64,000 bases of DNA from Rhizobium sp. NFR07 (GTDB taxonomy: Bacteria > Pseudomonadota > Alphaproteobacteria > Rhizobiales > Rhizobiaceae): positions 434,001-498,000 of the forward strand of contig NZ_FOKM01000003.1 of NCBI RefSeq assembly GCF_900111905.1. The letters are read 5' to 3'. Shown piece after piece: positions 47,797 through 56,960 of the stretch. The notes under the pieces are model-generated. The model saw only the letters and a program-made list of their open reading frames with translations, had not been told where the DNA came from and did not search any database. A program made the position numbers and the translations under genes. Position 1 is the first letter of the stretch, and every line of letters starts with the position of its first letter.

Positions 47797-48236
47797 GGTG
47801 CGATCTCCTTGCGAATCTGCTCGATGGTTGCCGGCGCAATTTCCTGGTTGTTCAGGATGCGATCCTCGATCGGATAGAGCGAGCGAATCGCCTTCAGGGC
47901 GTCGAAGGCGCGACCTGAAGCTACCATGCCATCGACCCTCTTGAGTTCTGCCAGGATCTCTTCGTCACGGAAGCAGCCGAGCAGCATCGCGACCGACTTG
48001 CGGAACAGAACGGAGGACTGTTCCTTGCCTTCCGGGTTGATCAGCATCATCTGGGCGATGAAATACAGCTGGCGAAGCGGGGTCGTGGCCTGTTCCGGCT
48101 GGAGAACGTGGTTTTCCAGGAGGAAGGTGACGTCGTTCAAGAATTCCAACGCTACCTTGCGGTCAACGCGCAGGACTGCGCCGTTGATGAAGATACGTTC
48201 GCCGGATTTCAGCGAGATGCGCAGCGTGCTTTTCAT
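47787..48236 (-). CDS. flbT: Flagellin mRNA repressor FlbT
   Basis: The 149-residue soluble protein shows [40 protein letters not shown] and [12 protein letters not shown]. In Caulobacter FlbT binds the flagellin mRNA leader and destabilises it until the hook is complete; rhizobial orthologues are assumed to act likewise. It overlaps flaF by the ATGA quadruplet and flgD by 10 bases, so all three are coupled. Confidence 0.95.
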   Translation of the reverse strand: MKSTLRISLKSGERIFINGAVLRVDRKVALEFLNDVTFLLENHVLQPEQATTPLRQLYFIAQMMLINPEGKEQSSVLFRKSVAMLLGCFRDEEILAELKRVDGMVASGRAFDALKAIRSLYPIEDRILNNQEIAPATIEQIRKEIAPWR

Positions 48237-48580
48237 TTAAGTCCATCCCTGATGATGGTGGTCACGTCGATAATGCCTTGGAAGTTTTCCGACTGCCGCT
48301 TCCTGATCTTTTCGCATTCCTTGAGAATCCAGATTGCGATGGAGATAAGGTCGGCCCGCAGCTCCGTGGCCAGTTCATTGTCCGGCTGTCTCAGATCCTC
48401 GATAAAGCGGATCCAGACACGCCGCGTATAGAATACCGCCTCGACGGTCATTCGAGAGTAGCTCGGCTCATCGCGTGCGGCGACGAGGAGCACGATCGAA
48501 CGATCCAAGGCCTGCCGTTCACGTTCCTTGGCGTCCGCGACGCCATCCTCCATGATCTCGGCATATGAAAACTGGTACAT
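48233..48580 (-). CDS. flaF: Flagellar biosynthesis regulator FlaF
   Basis: The 115-residue helical protein starts [20 protein letters not shown], a typical FlaF N-terminus, and contains [20 protein letters not shown]. FlaF works with FlbT in controlling flagellin synthesis and secretion. It lies 36 bp after flgL and overlaps flbT by four bases (ATGA). Confidence 0.94.
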   Translation of the reverse strand: MYQFSYAEIMEDGVADAKERERQALDRSIVLLVAARDEPSYSRMTVEAVFYTRRVWIRFIEDLRQPDNELATELRADLISIAIWILKECEKIRKRQSENFQGIIDVTTIIRDGLK

Positions 48581-48616
48581 TCATGTATCCTTCATTTTCA
48601 TCGCTACCTTTGGTCA

Positions 48617-49690
48617 TCAAAGGTAGTTGACTAGGCTCAGATTTTGAATCTTCGCCGTCACTGAATAAGCAGTCTCCAGAAGCGTCTGCAGCGTGTTCAC
48701 GCGCGTGGCCGCTTCAGCAGCGTCGACCTCCTGGAGATTGCCCAGGTGAGTCGTCAGAATATCTTCTTGCGCCTGCAAGCTTTCCTCAGCCTTGGCAACG
48801 CGTTCGGTGTAGATACCAATCGTCGTGCGCTGCTGGGTCAATCCGCTCTGCGCCTTGCCGACATAGGTGTCGGCAACCCGGTCGCCGACGAGCTTGCGGG
48901 CATCGGCATCCATGTCCGTGCTCAGGAATTCGACTGACAGAACTGCAGCCAGCGCGAAGTAGCGCATGCCGCTGGTATTGGCATTGGTCGAGCTTTCCAC
49001 GACTTCGGTCGGCGTGATGCGGCTCTTCATGTTGTCGTTGGAGGCACTGGAGACCGACGTGGTCCAGAAGTCGTCGCCATTCACCGACGGCGTCGTACCC
49101 AGAAAGACTTCTTCGATGTGGGTCAGAAACTCAGCCATGTCGGCTTCCGTCATATCCCCTTTGTCATCGAGTCCCTTCGAATCAAGGAAGGCGTCCAGCT
49201 CGGCGTTGAAGGCCTGCTTCGCGTCCGACCCCTCGTCGAGGAAATCGCCCAAAGGCTTCACGTCGCTATTGATACCAGCAAATATGTACTCACCGTTAAC
49301 GGCGGTATTAGCAAATCCTGTAAACCCCGCGAGCGAAGCGCTCATCACGGTGCGGGCCGTGCCGAGGCTGGTCTCGTCGGTCGCGCTGCCGAGCGTGATG
49401 ATGGCGTTCTGCATGTCGAGCGCCAGCGTGTCCATTTTGGACAGAGCAAGCTCGGCGCTTTCCAGCCGCTGCGTGGCGAGCGACGCCGTATTGTAGAGGG
49501 AGTTGATACGCGACAATTCGCGGGTGAGATCCAGCGCGCGCGACGTGCTTGCCCCAAGGGTCGCGCCGATATCGGCATAGCGACCGCTGACCGCTTCCGT
49601 GTTTGCGTCCACCAGGTCGCGCTGAGCGCTCGCAATCGAGTTGCGCATGGTGGTCTGGACAGCAAGTGAGGAAATGAATGAGGTCTTCAT
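48617..49690 (-). CDS. flgL: Hook-filament junction protein FlgL
   Basis: The 357-residue flagellin-like protein has an N-terminal helix region (SLAVQTTMRNSIASAQRDLV, then EAVSGRYADIG) and a C-terminal helix region (AEAATRVNTLQTLLETAYSV, AKIQNLSLVNYL). The middle is variable and Asp/Ser rich. It lies at the junction between FlgK and the filament. It starts 2 bases after the flgK stop, so expression is coupled. No cysteine is present, as expected of exported axial proteins. Confidence 0.94.
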   Translation of the reverse strand: MKTSFISSLAVQTTMRNSIASAQRDLVDANTEAVSGRYADIGATLGASTSRALDLTRELSRINSLYNTASLATQRLESAELALSKMDTLALDMQNAIITLGSATDETSLGTARTVMSASLAGFTGFANTAVNGEYIFAGINSDVKPLGDFLDEGSDAKQAFNAELDAFLDSKGLDDKGDMTEADMAEFLTHIEEVFLGTTPSVNGDDFWTTSVSSASNDNMKSRITPTEVVESSTNANTSGMRYFALAAVLSVEFLSTDMDADARKLVGDRVADTYVGKAQSGLTQQRTTIGIYTERVAKAEESLQAQEDILTTHLGNLQEVDAAEAATRVNTLQTLLETAYSVTAKIQNLSLVNYL

Positions 49691-49692
49691 AA

Positions 49693-51225
49693 TCAGCTCG
49701 CAATATCAAGAAGGGCTTGCATCATCTCGTCGACGGTCGACATCAGCTTCGCGCCGGCCTTGTAGGACTGTTCGATGTCGAGAAGCAGCGAAAGTTCTTC
49801 GTCCAGGCTGACGCCCGTCGTGCTGGAATAGGCCTCGAAGGCGCGGGTCAGCATGGCATACTTGTTTTCGTCGGCGGTCGTTGCCGAGCTACGCAGCTGC
49901 TCGAGCCAGCCGAGCGAGTCCGATGCGAAGGACATGAGATCCGGCGAATCGCCGATCTGCGTCGACGGATCGAACGACATCGGCGCTTCAAGCGCCTCGT
50001 TGTATTTGTCCAGCAGATCCGAATAGCTGCTGCCGCCAGGCTGCCCGTCGACCAGATTGACGACGTAGTCCGAACCATTGATGCCGCCATCGCGGATGAG
50101 GTCGGCAGAGCCGGTCGGGGGCTGCACGGCCGGGTTCAGCCTCAGCCGCGAGGCAAGTCCGGTGATGACGGCCGAATTGGGAACCGGATTTCCGTCGCCA
50201 TCGACCTCGACGCCCGTCGGCACTTCGGTCTGCAGGGTGCCGTCAGCACCGAGATAGGTGAAGAGACCGGTCATCGGGTCGAGCGCCGGGTCGGCATCCG
50301 GATCCGGATCGGTTTCGGCAAATGCAGTGATCAAGCCGCGCGCGACTTCATCGAGCTGCGTCTGGAAGACCGGGGCGACATCGTCGCGCAGCTGGAGCAG
50401 CGCCGGCAGCGAGCCCTTGGCGCTCGTGTCGCCGGACGTACCGGCCTTGAGCTGGACGCCGTCGACATATATCGCGTTGCCGACAGTGCCCGCCTCGTAG
50501 GTGGAGGTCGCTGCAAAAGTGACCTTGCGCGGAACAGCCTCGAACAGCGTGACGCCGTCCGAGGTGTAGAGAACCATGTCGTTGTTTTCGCGAACGTAGG
50601 ACGAAACGCCGACGATCTCGGAAATCTGCTTGAGCAGGGCATCGCGCTCGTCGAGCGCGTCGTTCGGATCGCCGCCGGTCGAGGTCTGGATCTTGACCTT
50701 GTTGTTGGCCTCTTCGAACTTGCCGAGCAGCGTGTTGAGATCAGAGACATTCTGCTTGATGTCGTCGTCGGCACGCTTGCGGATCGCCTGCAGATCGTTC
50801 GAAGCGTTGTTGAGCGCGGTGACGAGATCCTGGGCGCTGGAGACGACGGCGAGGCCCATCGCATTGTTGTTAGCCTTGCCGACGAAGGCATCCATGCTTT
50901 CGCGGAAGGCAGACAGATAGGCGGCAGGCGACGTTTCGTAGTCGTTGCCGCCCATCAGGCTCTTGATTTCCTCGAGGCCGGTCAGCAGCGTGCGCTGGCC
51001 GCTGGAGACCGAAGTGCTTTCGATCGTCTGGCGGAAGAGTGGCTGGTTCTGGTCGCGAACGATGTCGCCAATCATCGCGCCGTTGCCGCCGGTGACAACC
51101 ACGGCAGAACGCCGGACGTAATCCGTGTTCTGCGCGTTGGCGATGTTCTTCGCGGTAACCGACGACTGGGTGCCGGTGTTCGTGAAGATGGACTGCGCCG
51201 TAGACAATGCGGAAGTAAGCGACAT
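49693..51225 (-). CDS. flgK: Hook-filament junction protein FlgK
   Basis: The 510-residue protein has the axial-protein N-terminus SLTSALSTAQSIFTNTGTQS and VTAKNIANAQNTDYVRRSA, and the C-terminus LDEELSLLLDIEQSYKAGAK with LMSTVDEMMQALLDI. The middle domains are typical in length, with an acidic patch ETDPDPDADPALDP. It lies between flgE (33 bp) and flgL (2 bp) and joins hook to filament. The start codon is ATG at 51225. Confidence 0.95.
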   Translation of the reverse strand: MSLTSALSTAQSIFTNTGTQSSVTAKNIANAQNTDYVRRSAVVVTGGNGAMIGDIVRDQNQPLFRQTIESTSVSSGQRTLLTGLEEIKSLMGGNDYETSPAAYLSAFRESMDAFVGKANNNAMGLAVVSSAQDLVTALNNASNDLQAIRKRADDDIKQNVSDLNTLLGKFEEANNKVKIQTSTGGDPNDALDERDALLKQISEIVGVSSYVRENNDMVLYTSDGVTLFEAVPRKVTFAATSTYEAGTVGNAIYVDGVQLKAGTSGDTSAKGSLPALLQLRDDVAPVFQTQLDEVARGLITAFAETDPDPDADPALDPMTGLFTYLGADGTLQTEVPTGVEVDGDGNPVPNSAVITGLASRLRLNPAVQPPTGSADLIRDGGINGSDYVVNLVDGQPGGSSYSDLLDKYNEALEAPMSFDPSTQIGDSPDLMSFASDSLGWLEQLRSSATTADENKYAMLTRAFEAYSSTTGVSLDEELSLLLDIEQSYKAGAKLMSTVDEMMQALLDIAS

Positions 51226-51258
51226 CGTGTCTTAACCTCTGGAGACTGATTCTCTGAG

Positions 51259-52548
51259 TTACCGCTTCAGGTTGATGAGAACGTCCATCAAGTCCGAACC
51301 GGTCTGGAATACCTTGGAGTTTGCGGTGTAGATGCGCTGCGCCTCGATCATCTCGGTGAGCTCGCTGGCGATATCGACGTTGGAGCTTTCCAGTGCGCCG
51401 GAATAGATCTGGCCGAACACGCCTTCCTGCGGGAAGCCGATGGTGACGACACCCGATTCGTTGGTCGGTACGTAGACGTTGCCGTTCTGAGGAAGCAGCT
51501 TGTCGATGGCAGGAACCGTGGCGAGGGCAACCTGGTAAATCGCACGGCGGCCGCCATCCTGGTAGACCGCGGTGACGAGACCGTCGGCGCCGATCTCGAC
51601 ATCGGTGATCGGGCTCGGCGCGTTGCCGTTAATGATACCCTTGCCCGGTGTGAAATCGGTGGCGAACTGTGTCATGTCCGATAGATCGATCTCGATGTTC
51701 AGCCCTTCGAGCGAGCCATCATCATCCGTGATGTTGATCGACGTCGGAGAAGTGGTGGCGAGCTTGTTGGTATCGGGATCGAACTCCAACGTTACGGTCG
51801 ACTTGGTTGCGGAGTCCGGATCGCCATCCGCCCCTACATACGGGAAGCCGCCATTGGTGGCCTGGTCCTGACGGTAAACCGTCACTTCCCACGTATTGTC
51901 GTCAGTCTTGGTGTAATAGAAGTCATAGAGCACCTTGGCACCGGCATGGTCGTAGCCCGTCAGCGAACTCTTGTTTGTAATCGTCGCACCGGCAACGTTG
52001 TCGCTCGGGCGGCTGCCAGCCGGAACGGTTTCCGCATCACGGTCGAGGTTGGCCGGGAAGCTACCGTAGGTCGACGGCGAGGAGACCATGCCGAAATCGT
52101 TGATGTTGATCGCTTCGAGGCCGTTGAAGCCGTTGACGACGGCGGCCGGCGGGTTCGAGCCGTAGGGATATCCCATCAGCTGATAGCCGGCAGCGTTCAC
52201 CAAATAGCCCTCGGAGTTTTTCTGGAAGGAACCGGCGCGGGTCAGAACCGGCGTACCGGCCTGGTCGCTGACGATGAAGAAGCCTTCACCCTGGATGGCG
52301 AGGTCGGTCGACGAGGTCGTGTAGCTGATGCCGCCCTGTTCGGAAATGCTGTAGCGAACGTTGGTCTGAACGCCGCCCGAAGTATAGCTGCCGGACGTGG
52401 ACGGCAGGACCAGAGAGGAGAATGCGGTCGAGGCGCGCTTGTAGCCCACCGTGCTGGAATTGGCGATGTTGTCGCCCACGGTGCTGAGACGGTTGGACTG
52501 GGCGTTCATCCCCGACACAGCCGTCTTCATCGAACCGAAAATGCTCAT
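51259..52548 (-). CDS. flgE: Flagellar hook protein FlgE
   Basis: The 429-residue protein has the N-terminal FGSMKTAVSGMNAQSNRLST and NIANSSTVGYKRASTAFSS, and the C-terminal ASELTEMIEAQRIYTANSKV and FQTGSDLMDVLINLKR, forming the D0/D1 coiled coil. It polymerises into the hook. It is the first gene of the downstream flagellar operon. The upstream rem gene is separated from it by a strong terminator, so flgE should have its own promoter in 52549-52632. Confidence 0.96.
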   Translation of the reverse strand: MSIFGSMKTAVSGMNAQSNRLSTVGDNIANSSTVGYKRASTAFSSLVLPSTSGSYTSGGVQTNVRYSISEQGGISYTTSSTDLAIQGEGFFIVSDQAGTPVLTRAGSFQKNSEGYLVNAAGYQLMGYPYGSNPPAAVVNGFNGLEAININDFGMVSSPSTYGSFPANLDRDAETVPAGSRPSDNVAGATITNKSSLTGYDHAGAKVLYDFYYTKTDDNTWEVTVYRQDQATNGGFPYVGADGDPDSATKSTVTLEFDPDTNKLATTSPTSINITDDDGSLEGLNIEIDLSDMTQFATDFTPGKGIINGNAPSPITDVEIGADGLVTAVYQDGGRRAIYQVALATVPAIDKLLPQNGNVYVPTNESGVVTIGFPQEGVFGQIYSGALESSNVDIASELTEMIEAQRIYTANSKVFQTGSDLMDVLINLKR

Positions 52549-52632
52549 CTGGAAAATCTCCTAATTTGGCTGATCCGGAACCTAAGGGGCGGGCCTTGCG
52601 TGAAGCTGGCTGTCCGATCAGTTCCGCCTTTG

Positions 52633-52665
52633 CAAAAAAGAAAGGCCGCCCTAGTCGGCGGCCTT
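52633..52665 (-). terminator. Strong intrinsic terminator of rem
   Basis: A 9-bp GC stem AAGGCCGCC/GGCGGCCTT with a 6-nt loop, followed leftward by a T-rich run TCTTTTTTG. It lies 22 bp beyond the rem stop and 85 bp before flgE, insulating the hook operon from rem. Confidence 0.85.
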
Positions 52666-52686
52666 GTCTGGCGGAGTATGAGCCTC

Positions 52687-53358
52687 TCAGCTCCAGTCGA
52701 TGCAGTAGCCAAGGAAGCGCTTGGAATCGACCGGGTCAAAACCGAGCTTCTTGCGCAGTTTCTTGCGCAGCTTGCTGATGTGGCTTTCCACCACGTTCTC
52801 CTCGACCTCTTCGTCGAAGATGCCGTAGATCGCGTTGAAGATCTGCGTCTTCGACACGCGGCGACCGCGGTTGGCGACCAGATATTCCAGGATGCGGCGC
52901 TCGCGGCGCGGCAGCGCAAAGGTGTCGCCATCGATCTCGGGATCACGACCGTCGGAGAAGACGCGGATCGAGCCGATATCGGTGAAGTTCGAAATCGCCT
53001 TCAGGCGGCGACGGATCGCCGCTGCACGCGCCAGGATTTCACGGGGGTGAACCGGCTTGCGCACGACGTCATCGACGCCGCTGTCGAAAAACGCGAGCGT
53101 CGCTTCCAGCGAAGGCTGATCGCTCACCGCGATGACCGGCGCCATCGAACGGTCGCGGATCGCCCGCGGCAGTTCGAGCGAACGCTCGCCCTGGCCGATC
53201 AGGAATGCCTCGACCGCAGCGATGTCGGAGTCGGCTGCCGACTCCACCCACTCGCTGAATTCCCGCGGGTCGAATCCTGTGGAAGGAATGCCCTCGCGCC
53301 CAAATAGGGATGTATATCCGTCTTTAACGAGCTCTCGCTCATCAACCACTACGATCAT
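52687..53358 (-). CDS. rem: Rem, OmpR-type transcriptional activator of motility genes
   Basis: The 223-residue protein is a receiver-like domain (1-120) joined to a winged-helix OmpR/PhoB DNA-binding domain (about 125-220, [18 protein letters not shown] and [18 protein letters not shown]). In rhizobia Rem activates late flagellar and chemotaxis genes in exponential growth. The receiver is degenerate: where a phospho-acceptor Asp is expected, I read DIAAVEAF with Glu50, though a KPVHP near residue 102 matches the conserved Lys region. The start at 53358 has GGAGGC upstream. A CtrA-type box lies 95 bp upstream. Confidence 0.93.
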   Translation of the reverse strand: MIVVVDERELVKDGYTSLFGREGIPSTGFDPREFSEWVESAADSDIAAVEAFLIGQGERSLELPRAIRDRSMAPVIAVSDQPSLEATLAFFDSGVDDVVRKPVHPREILARAAAIRRRLKAISNFTDIGSIRVFSDGRDPEIDGDTFALPRRERRILEYLVANRGRRVSKTQIFNAIYGIFDEEVEENVVESHISKLRKKLRKKLGFDPVDSKRFLGYCIDWS

Positions 53359-53640
53359 TCGTCCGCCTCCGAATCAGTTGTGGTGCCTCGATGGCTCTAT
53401 GGGTACGAATCGGAGGAATCTGGCGCAAGCTATGCAAAGTTAACCAAACAAATTAATAGTTGATTAACCTTTAGGCAGCGATTTGCACTACATCTAGTGG
53501 GTCTGAGCGGATTTCGGAATATTATCTCGTGGAAAAGTTAACGGGTTTTGGATGAGGGCTTGCCTGCCCAAATTTCTGCAACTTTTCGCCACATGCAATC
53601 ATGCGATTCTTTTTGAGTTGTCAATACAACCCAGAATAGA
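53359..53640. other. Rem upstream region (non-coding, AT-rich)
   Basis: This 282-bp spacer between rem and the lytic transglycosylase gene is much more AT-rich than its surroundings. It holds four TTAAC or TTAAT half-sites between 53440 and 53468, including the full CtrA-type box, and another TTAAC near 53539. No credible gene is present. It should contain the rem promoter. Confidence 0.7.
53453..53468. promoter_or_regulatory. CtrA-type box upstream of rem
   Basis: TTAA (53453-53456), N7, TTAAC (53464-53468): an exact match to the full TTAA-N7-TTAAC consensus. It is 95 bp upstream of the rem start codon on the side expected for its promoter. Confidence 0.62.
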
Positions 53641-54336
53641 TCACGCTTGACAGAATTGTGACGCGTTTCGCGTCCAGCTTCCATAACCGGTTGCGACAAG
53701 ATTGGCGATTACGCGACATACATATCGCTTCTGAGCGGGGTCGTTGTTCGGTCCGGCGTGGTATCTTGCTACCGCCATCGTCCAGGTATCATGCCTGTCG
53801 TGGAGCGATCTCAAGAACTTCGCGGCGTATTCCACATTCAGCCGCGGATCGAACATCTCCTGGGCGGAGGAGAAATTCTCACCGTGGAAGTGGTGGTTGA
53901 TCTGCATGCAGCCGATGTCGATCAGCTTGGCTCCCCGTTGCTTGGCGGCGCCGAAGGTGGCCATTGCGTCCCCAATCGAAGCGGCAAAATAGGCCTTGCC
54001 TTCGATGTTCATCGCCAGCGGGCTGAGACTGCCCTTGCGACCTGTTTCCGTCAGACCGACCGAATAGAGTATTCCCTCCGGTATTCCGTATTTCGCGGCG
54101 GCCGCCTGGATCTCCCGTTCGCAGGCCCCGGGATTGACCGGAGTGCGAGATTCCGCCTTAGGCACCGAGGCCGATCGAGGTGTGGCCTTGGGCGTCGACG
54201 GAGCCTGGGGAGCACTGTTGCCAGCACCCCAGGATCCAGCGGAAAAGAGAGAAGCAGATCGGGCGTTAGAGATAGAGCTGGCCAGAGCGAGCGCCGCCAG
54301 AAGCGGGAGCAGCCTGGTTTTCCTGAGCGCCTTCAT
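53641..54336 (-). CDS. Lytic transglycosylase (SLT family), flagellar locus
   Basis: The 231-residue secreted protein has a signal peptide (MKALRKTRLLPLLAALALAS, cleaved near SNARS-AS), a Pro/Ala/Ser linker and an SLT domain. The domain shows AAAKYGIPEGILYSVGLTETG with the catalytic Glu, IDIGCMQINHHFHGENF and YAAKFLRSLHDRHDTW. It cleaves murein glycan strands, probably to let the rod pass, complementing the FlgJ-like protein at 42939 that lacks an enzyme domain. The ATG at 54336 has AGGAAA upstream but lies 71 bases inside motD in another frame. Confidence 0.85.
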   Translation of the reverse strand: MKALRKTRLLPLLAALALASSISNARSASLFSAGSWGAGNSAPQAPSTPKATPRSASVPKAESRTPVNPGACEREIQAAAAKYGIPEGILYSVGLTETGRKGSLSPLAMNIEGKAYFAASIGDAMATFGAAKQRGAKLIDIGCMQINHHFHGENFSSAQEMFDPRLNVEYAAKFLRSLHDRHDTWTMAVARYHAGPNNDPAQKRYVCRVIANLVATGYGSWTRNASQFCQA

Positions 54337-55681
54337 TGCCGTTTCCTGCTGCCTGTTGGGAGAACTGGCGACCGTCGGCATTTTCCTGCCCGCGACCGGC
54401 GCCGCCCTGCTTTTCACCCTGTGCCGACGCCTGCTGGCCGTTCTGCTGGTTGTTGCTGGTGGCGTCGCTATCGGCGGTCGGTGCGATGCTGATCGTCACC
54501 TGATCGACCGCGAAGCCCTGCGACCGCAGGGCGTCGAGAATGCCGCCGCTGTCATCCGACAGCTGACGGTAGGCGGCGCGTGTTTCCACCGTCAGGTGGA
54601 CGTTGAGCTGCTCGCCCTGGAGGCGAAGCATGGCCGTCACGGAACCGAGATCGTGCGGGGTCATCTGCAGCTTCAGCGTATTGACGACGCCACCAGTCGT
54701 GTTCTGAGCGGCAACGTTCTGCGAAGAGCTCGTCGACTGCATGGCGGAAACCCATTCGCTGTCACCCGACAGCGCCGAGGTTAGGGCCGAGGCGTTTGGG
54801 GCAAGGCCGAGGAAGCGGCGCGAATCGAGCACGTTGATGGTCTCCGCCTGTCCGCCGGCCGCACCGCGGGCATCTACCTGCTCGCTGCGGCCGTCGCCGA
54901 CGCGCATATCCATGCTCTGGCGCTCACCCTTGGCATCCTGGAAACGGAAGAGCCGGTCCTGTTCAGTCTTGACTTCTGTGCCCGGTACCGGCGTTGCATC
55001 AGTATCCGCCGACATGCTCGACAGGGCGCTGATTGCGGAGCTCACTTCGGACTTGCCGCGTATGGCGTCGCCATCGGCCTTACCCTGCTTGCCGGAGACA
55101 ACCTGCCCCCTCTGCGCGGGGACCATTCCTTCGGCTGACGCTGCGGCGCCATGGCCGTTCAACAGCGAGAGGATATCGCTGAGTTCGAGATCGCCGTCGT
55201 CCCGGGAGAGCAGCTTGTCGAGATCGACGTCGTCGGCCTCGGTGCCGTCCTTGCCTTCCAGCGCGTCCGCCTTGGCGGTCAAGGCCTTGGCCGCCGCCAG
55301 GGCATCCCTTAGCTTCTTTTCGCCGGCGGTCAGTTCGCGCATTGTTTCCTTGCCCAGGGCGTCCTTGACCGAAACCTGCTGCTCCTGCTGCAGGAAGGCG
55401 GACTGCTCCTGGATCGTCGGCTTGCGAAGCGATTCGGGGCGGATGTCGATGATCGGCTTCGGCTTGGCTGCTACTTCATCCGCAGCCGCGGCGTCCTGGC
55501 CGGCGGCGTCTCCGTCACCGGCTGCCTGCCTTGCGCCCGACTTGCTGCCGACAGCGTCCTGGTCGAATTCGGACATGGCGTTGGAAAAGCCCTCGCCACT
55601 GTCCGCGCCCTTCTTGCCCGTCGAGGAGAGATTCGAGGAGACCGCCGCATCCGCAGCGTTGGTGCCTACAATATTCATCAT
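54266..55681 (-). CDS. motD: MotD/FliK-type hook length control protein
   Basis: The 471-residue protein has a long low-complexity Ala/Gly/Asp/Ser-rich region and a C-terminal FliK-like core (about 340-405): LKLQMTPHDLGSVTAMLRLQ, then VHLTVETRAAYRQL and ILDALRSQGFAVDQVTISI. After this comes a Gln/Gly/Asn-rich tail. Rhizobial MotD was named as a motility protein and is now seen as FliK, the hook-length ruler and substrate-specificity switch. It overlaps motC by the ATGA quadruplet. Its last 71 bases overlap the lytic transglycosylase start. Confidence 0.93.
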   Translation of the reverse strand: MMNIVGTNAADAAVSSNLSSTGKKGADSGEGFSNAMSEFDQDAVGSKSGARQAAGDGDAAGQDAAAADEVAAKPKPIIDIRPESLRKPTIQEQSAFLQQEQQVSVKDALGKETMRELTAGEKKLRDALAAAKALTAKADALEGKDGTEADDVDLDKLLSRDDGDLELSDILSLLNGHGAAASAEGMVPAQRGQVVSGKQGKADGDAIRGKSEVSSAISALSSMSADTDATPVPGTEVKTEQDRLFRFQDAKGERQSMDMRVGDGRSEQVDARGAAGGQAETINVLDSRRFLGLAPNASALTSALSGDSEWVSAMQSTSSSQNVAAQNTTGGVVNTLKLQMTPHDLGSVTAMLRLQGEQLNVHLTVETRAAYRQLSDDSGGILDALRSQGFAVDQVTISIAPTADSDATSNNQQNGQQASAQGEKQGGAGRGQENADGRQFSQQAAGNGNEGAQENQAAPASGGARSGQLYL

Positions 55682-56958
55682 GGGGACGCAGTCTCCTCCT
55701 TCAGCAACTCATCAAGGGCATCGAGCTTAGAGCGACCGCCGTCAACGAATGTCTTGAAGGCCGGATCGAACGAAGCCTGGGATCCGGCAACCGGATCATT
55801 GGCATTGGGGCTAGTTCCGGCAATTTCATTTCCGGTCGAAGCGGATGAGGATCCCGCCTGGGTGGTATCGTCTAGATTGACCGGAGATTCTTGCGCGAGG
55901 CTGTCGGCCTCCGGTTTGGCGATGACTTGGCTCGCAACGGCCTTGGCGGCCTGCAAAAGCGCCCGATCGCGCTCGGAAAGATTTTCTTCGGGAATGGCTG
56001 AAATGGCATCCATGGCCGATCCGACGGCGCTGGTCGAAATATCGGCCACGCCGCCATAGAGCCTGGCCATCGAGCCTGGCGTATCCGACGGATTGCCGGC
56101 AAGCGCCTCGGCCTTGGCCGATGCGAGCCGCGCCAGCGCCGCATTGCCCCTGATAGCGGCCGCGCGCGCGATCCGCAGGAACACTTCCCTGCGCCTGTCG
56201 ACGTCCATGAATTCGACCGTGCCGTCGATATCCGCCTCGGTGATCTGGCCGAAATGCCCGACCACGAGATCGACGAAGAAATCAGCGAACTGGCTGGCAT
56301 AGGGCGAATGGACGAAGCGACGCGCATACTGGCGCGAATAGAGCAGGCCTTCGGGCACCATGTTGGCCTCGACCGCAATCGCGACCGAGCGGCGCAGGGC
56401 CGCCTCCTCGATGATCGTACCCGGCGCGGTCAGTCGCGCCCAGTCGTAATGCACCAGTGCGGCCTTCGGGTCCCGGCTGACGGCCACATTGCCGCTGACG
56501 AGCGCGAGATAGGGGCCAATCTTCTGGTCGCGATATTCCTCGGCCATCTCCGCAAGGTTTTTCGCCGCGAGATTGCCTTTTCCGCTCAGATATTTGCGCA
56601 GGCCATCCGCCACGCGACTGTCGAAATGACCGGCAACGTCGCGCGATGCAAGATATTCGAGCGTCGCGGGATTGCCCCCGCTCATCGCGTAGATCATCGC
56701 CGCGTCGACGTTACGGGGATCCTCGAAGACGGAGGCGTTGGCGGTTCTCAGGCGCTTGTCCAGCGTCGCCAGCATGAAACGCTGCATCTCGCCGGCCGAA
56801 TGATCGCCCTGCACCACCGTATCCTGGACGAACTGGAGCGAGCGAAGCATGGCATAAGGCGCCAGATCGACGGAATCGTCCGCGATGACCGAGGCCGGCG
56901 CCGCCACGGTGCATAGGAGGCCCGCGGCCAGGATGGACCGTATCCTCTTAGCCCTCAT
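55678..56958 (-). CDS. motC: MotC, periplasmic flagellar motor protein
   Basis: The 426-residue protein has a signal peptide (IRSILAAGLLCTVAAPASVI) and a helical repeat-like periplasmic body (ALVHYDWARLTAPGTIIEEA, YASQFADFFVDLVVGHFGQI). A Ser/Thr/Asn-rich segment and a C-terminal FVDGGRSKLDALDELLKEE follow. MotC is specific to rhizobia and interacts with MotB in the periplasm to stabilise stator function. It is tightly linked: 2 bases after motB and a 4-base overlap with motD. Confidence 0.94.
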   Translation of the reverse strand: MRAKRIRSILAAGLLCTVAAPASVIADDSVDLAPYAMLRSLQFVQDTVVQGDHSAGEMQRFMLATLDKRLRTANASVFEDPRNVDAAMIYAMSGGNPATLEYLASRDVAGHFDSRVADGLRKYLSGKGNLAAKNLAEMAEEYRDQKIGPYLALVSGNVAVSRDPKAALVHYDWARLTAPGTIIEEAALRRSVAIAVEANMVPEGLLYSRQYARRFVHSPYASQFADFFVDLVVGHFGQITEADIDGTVEFMDVDRRREVFLRIARAAAIRGNAALARLASAKAEALAGNPSDTPGSMARLYGGVADISTSAVGSAMDAISAIPEENLSERDRALLQAAKAVASQVIAKPEADSLAQESPVNLDDTTQAGSSSASTGNEIAGTSPNANDPVAGSQASFDPAFKTFVDGGRSKLDALDELLKEETASP

Positions 56959-56960
56959 GG

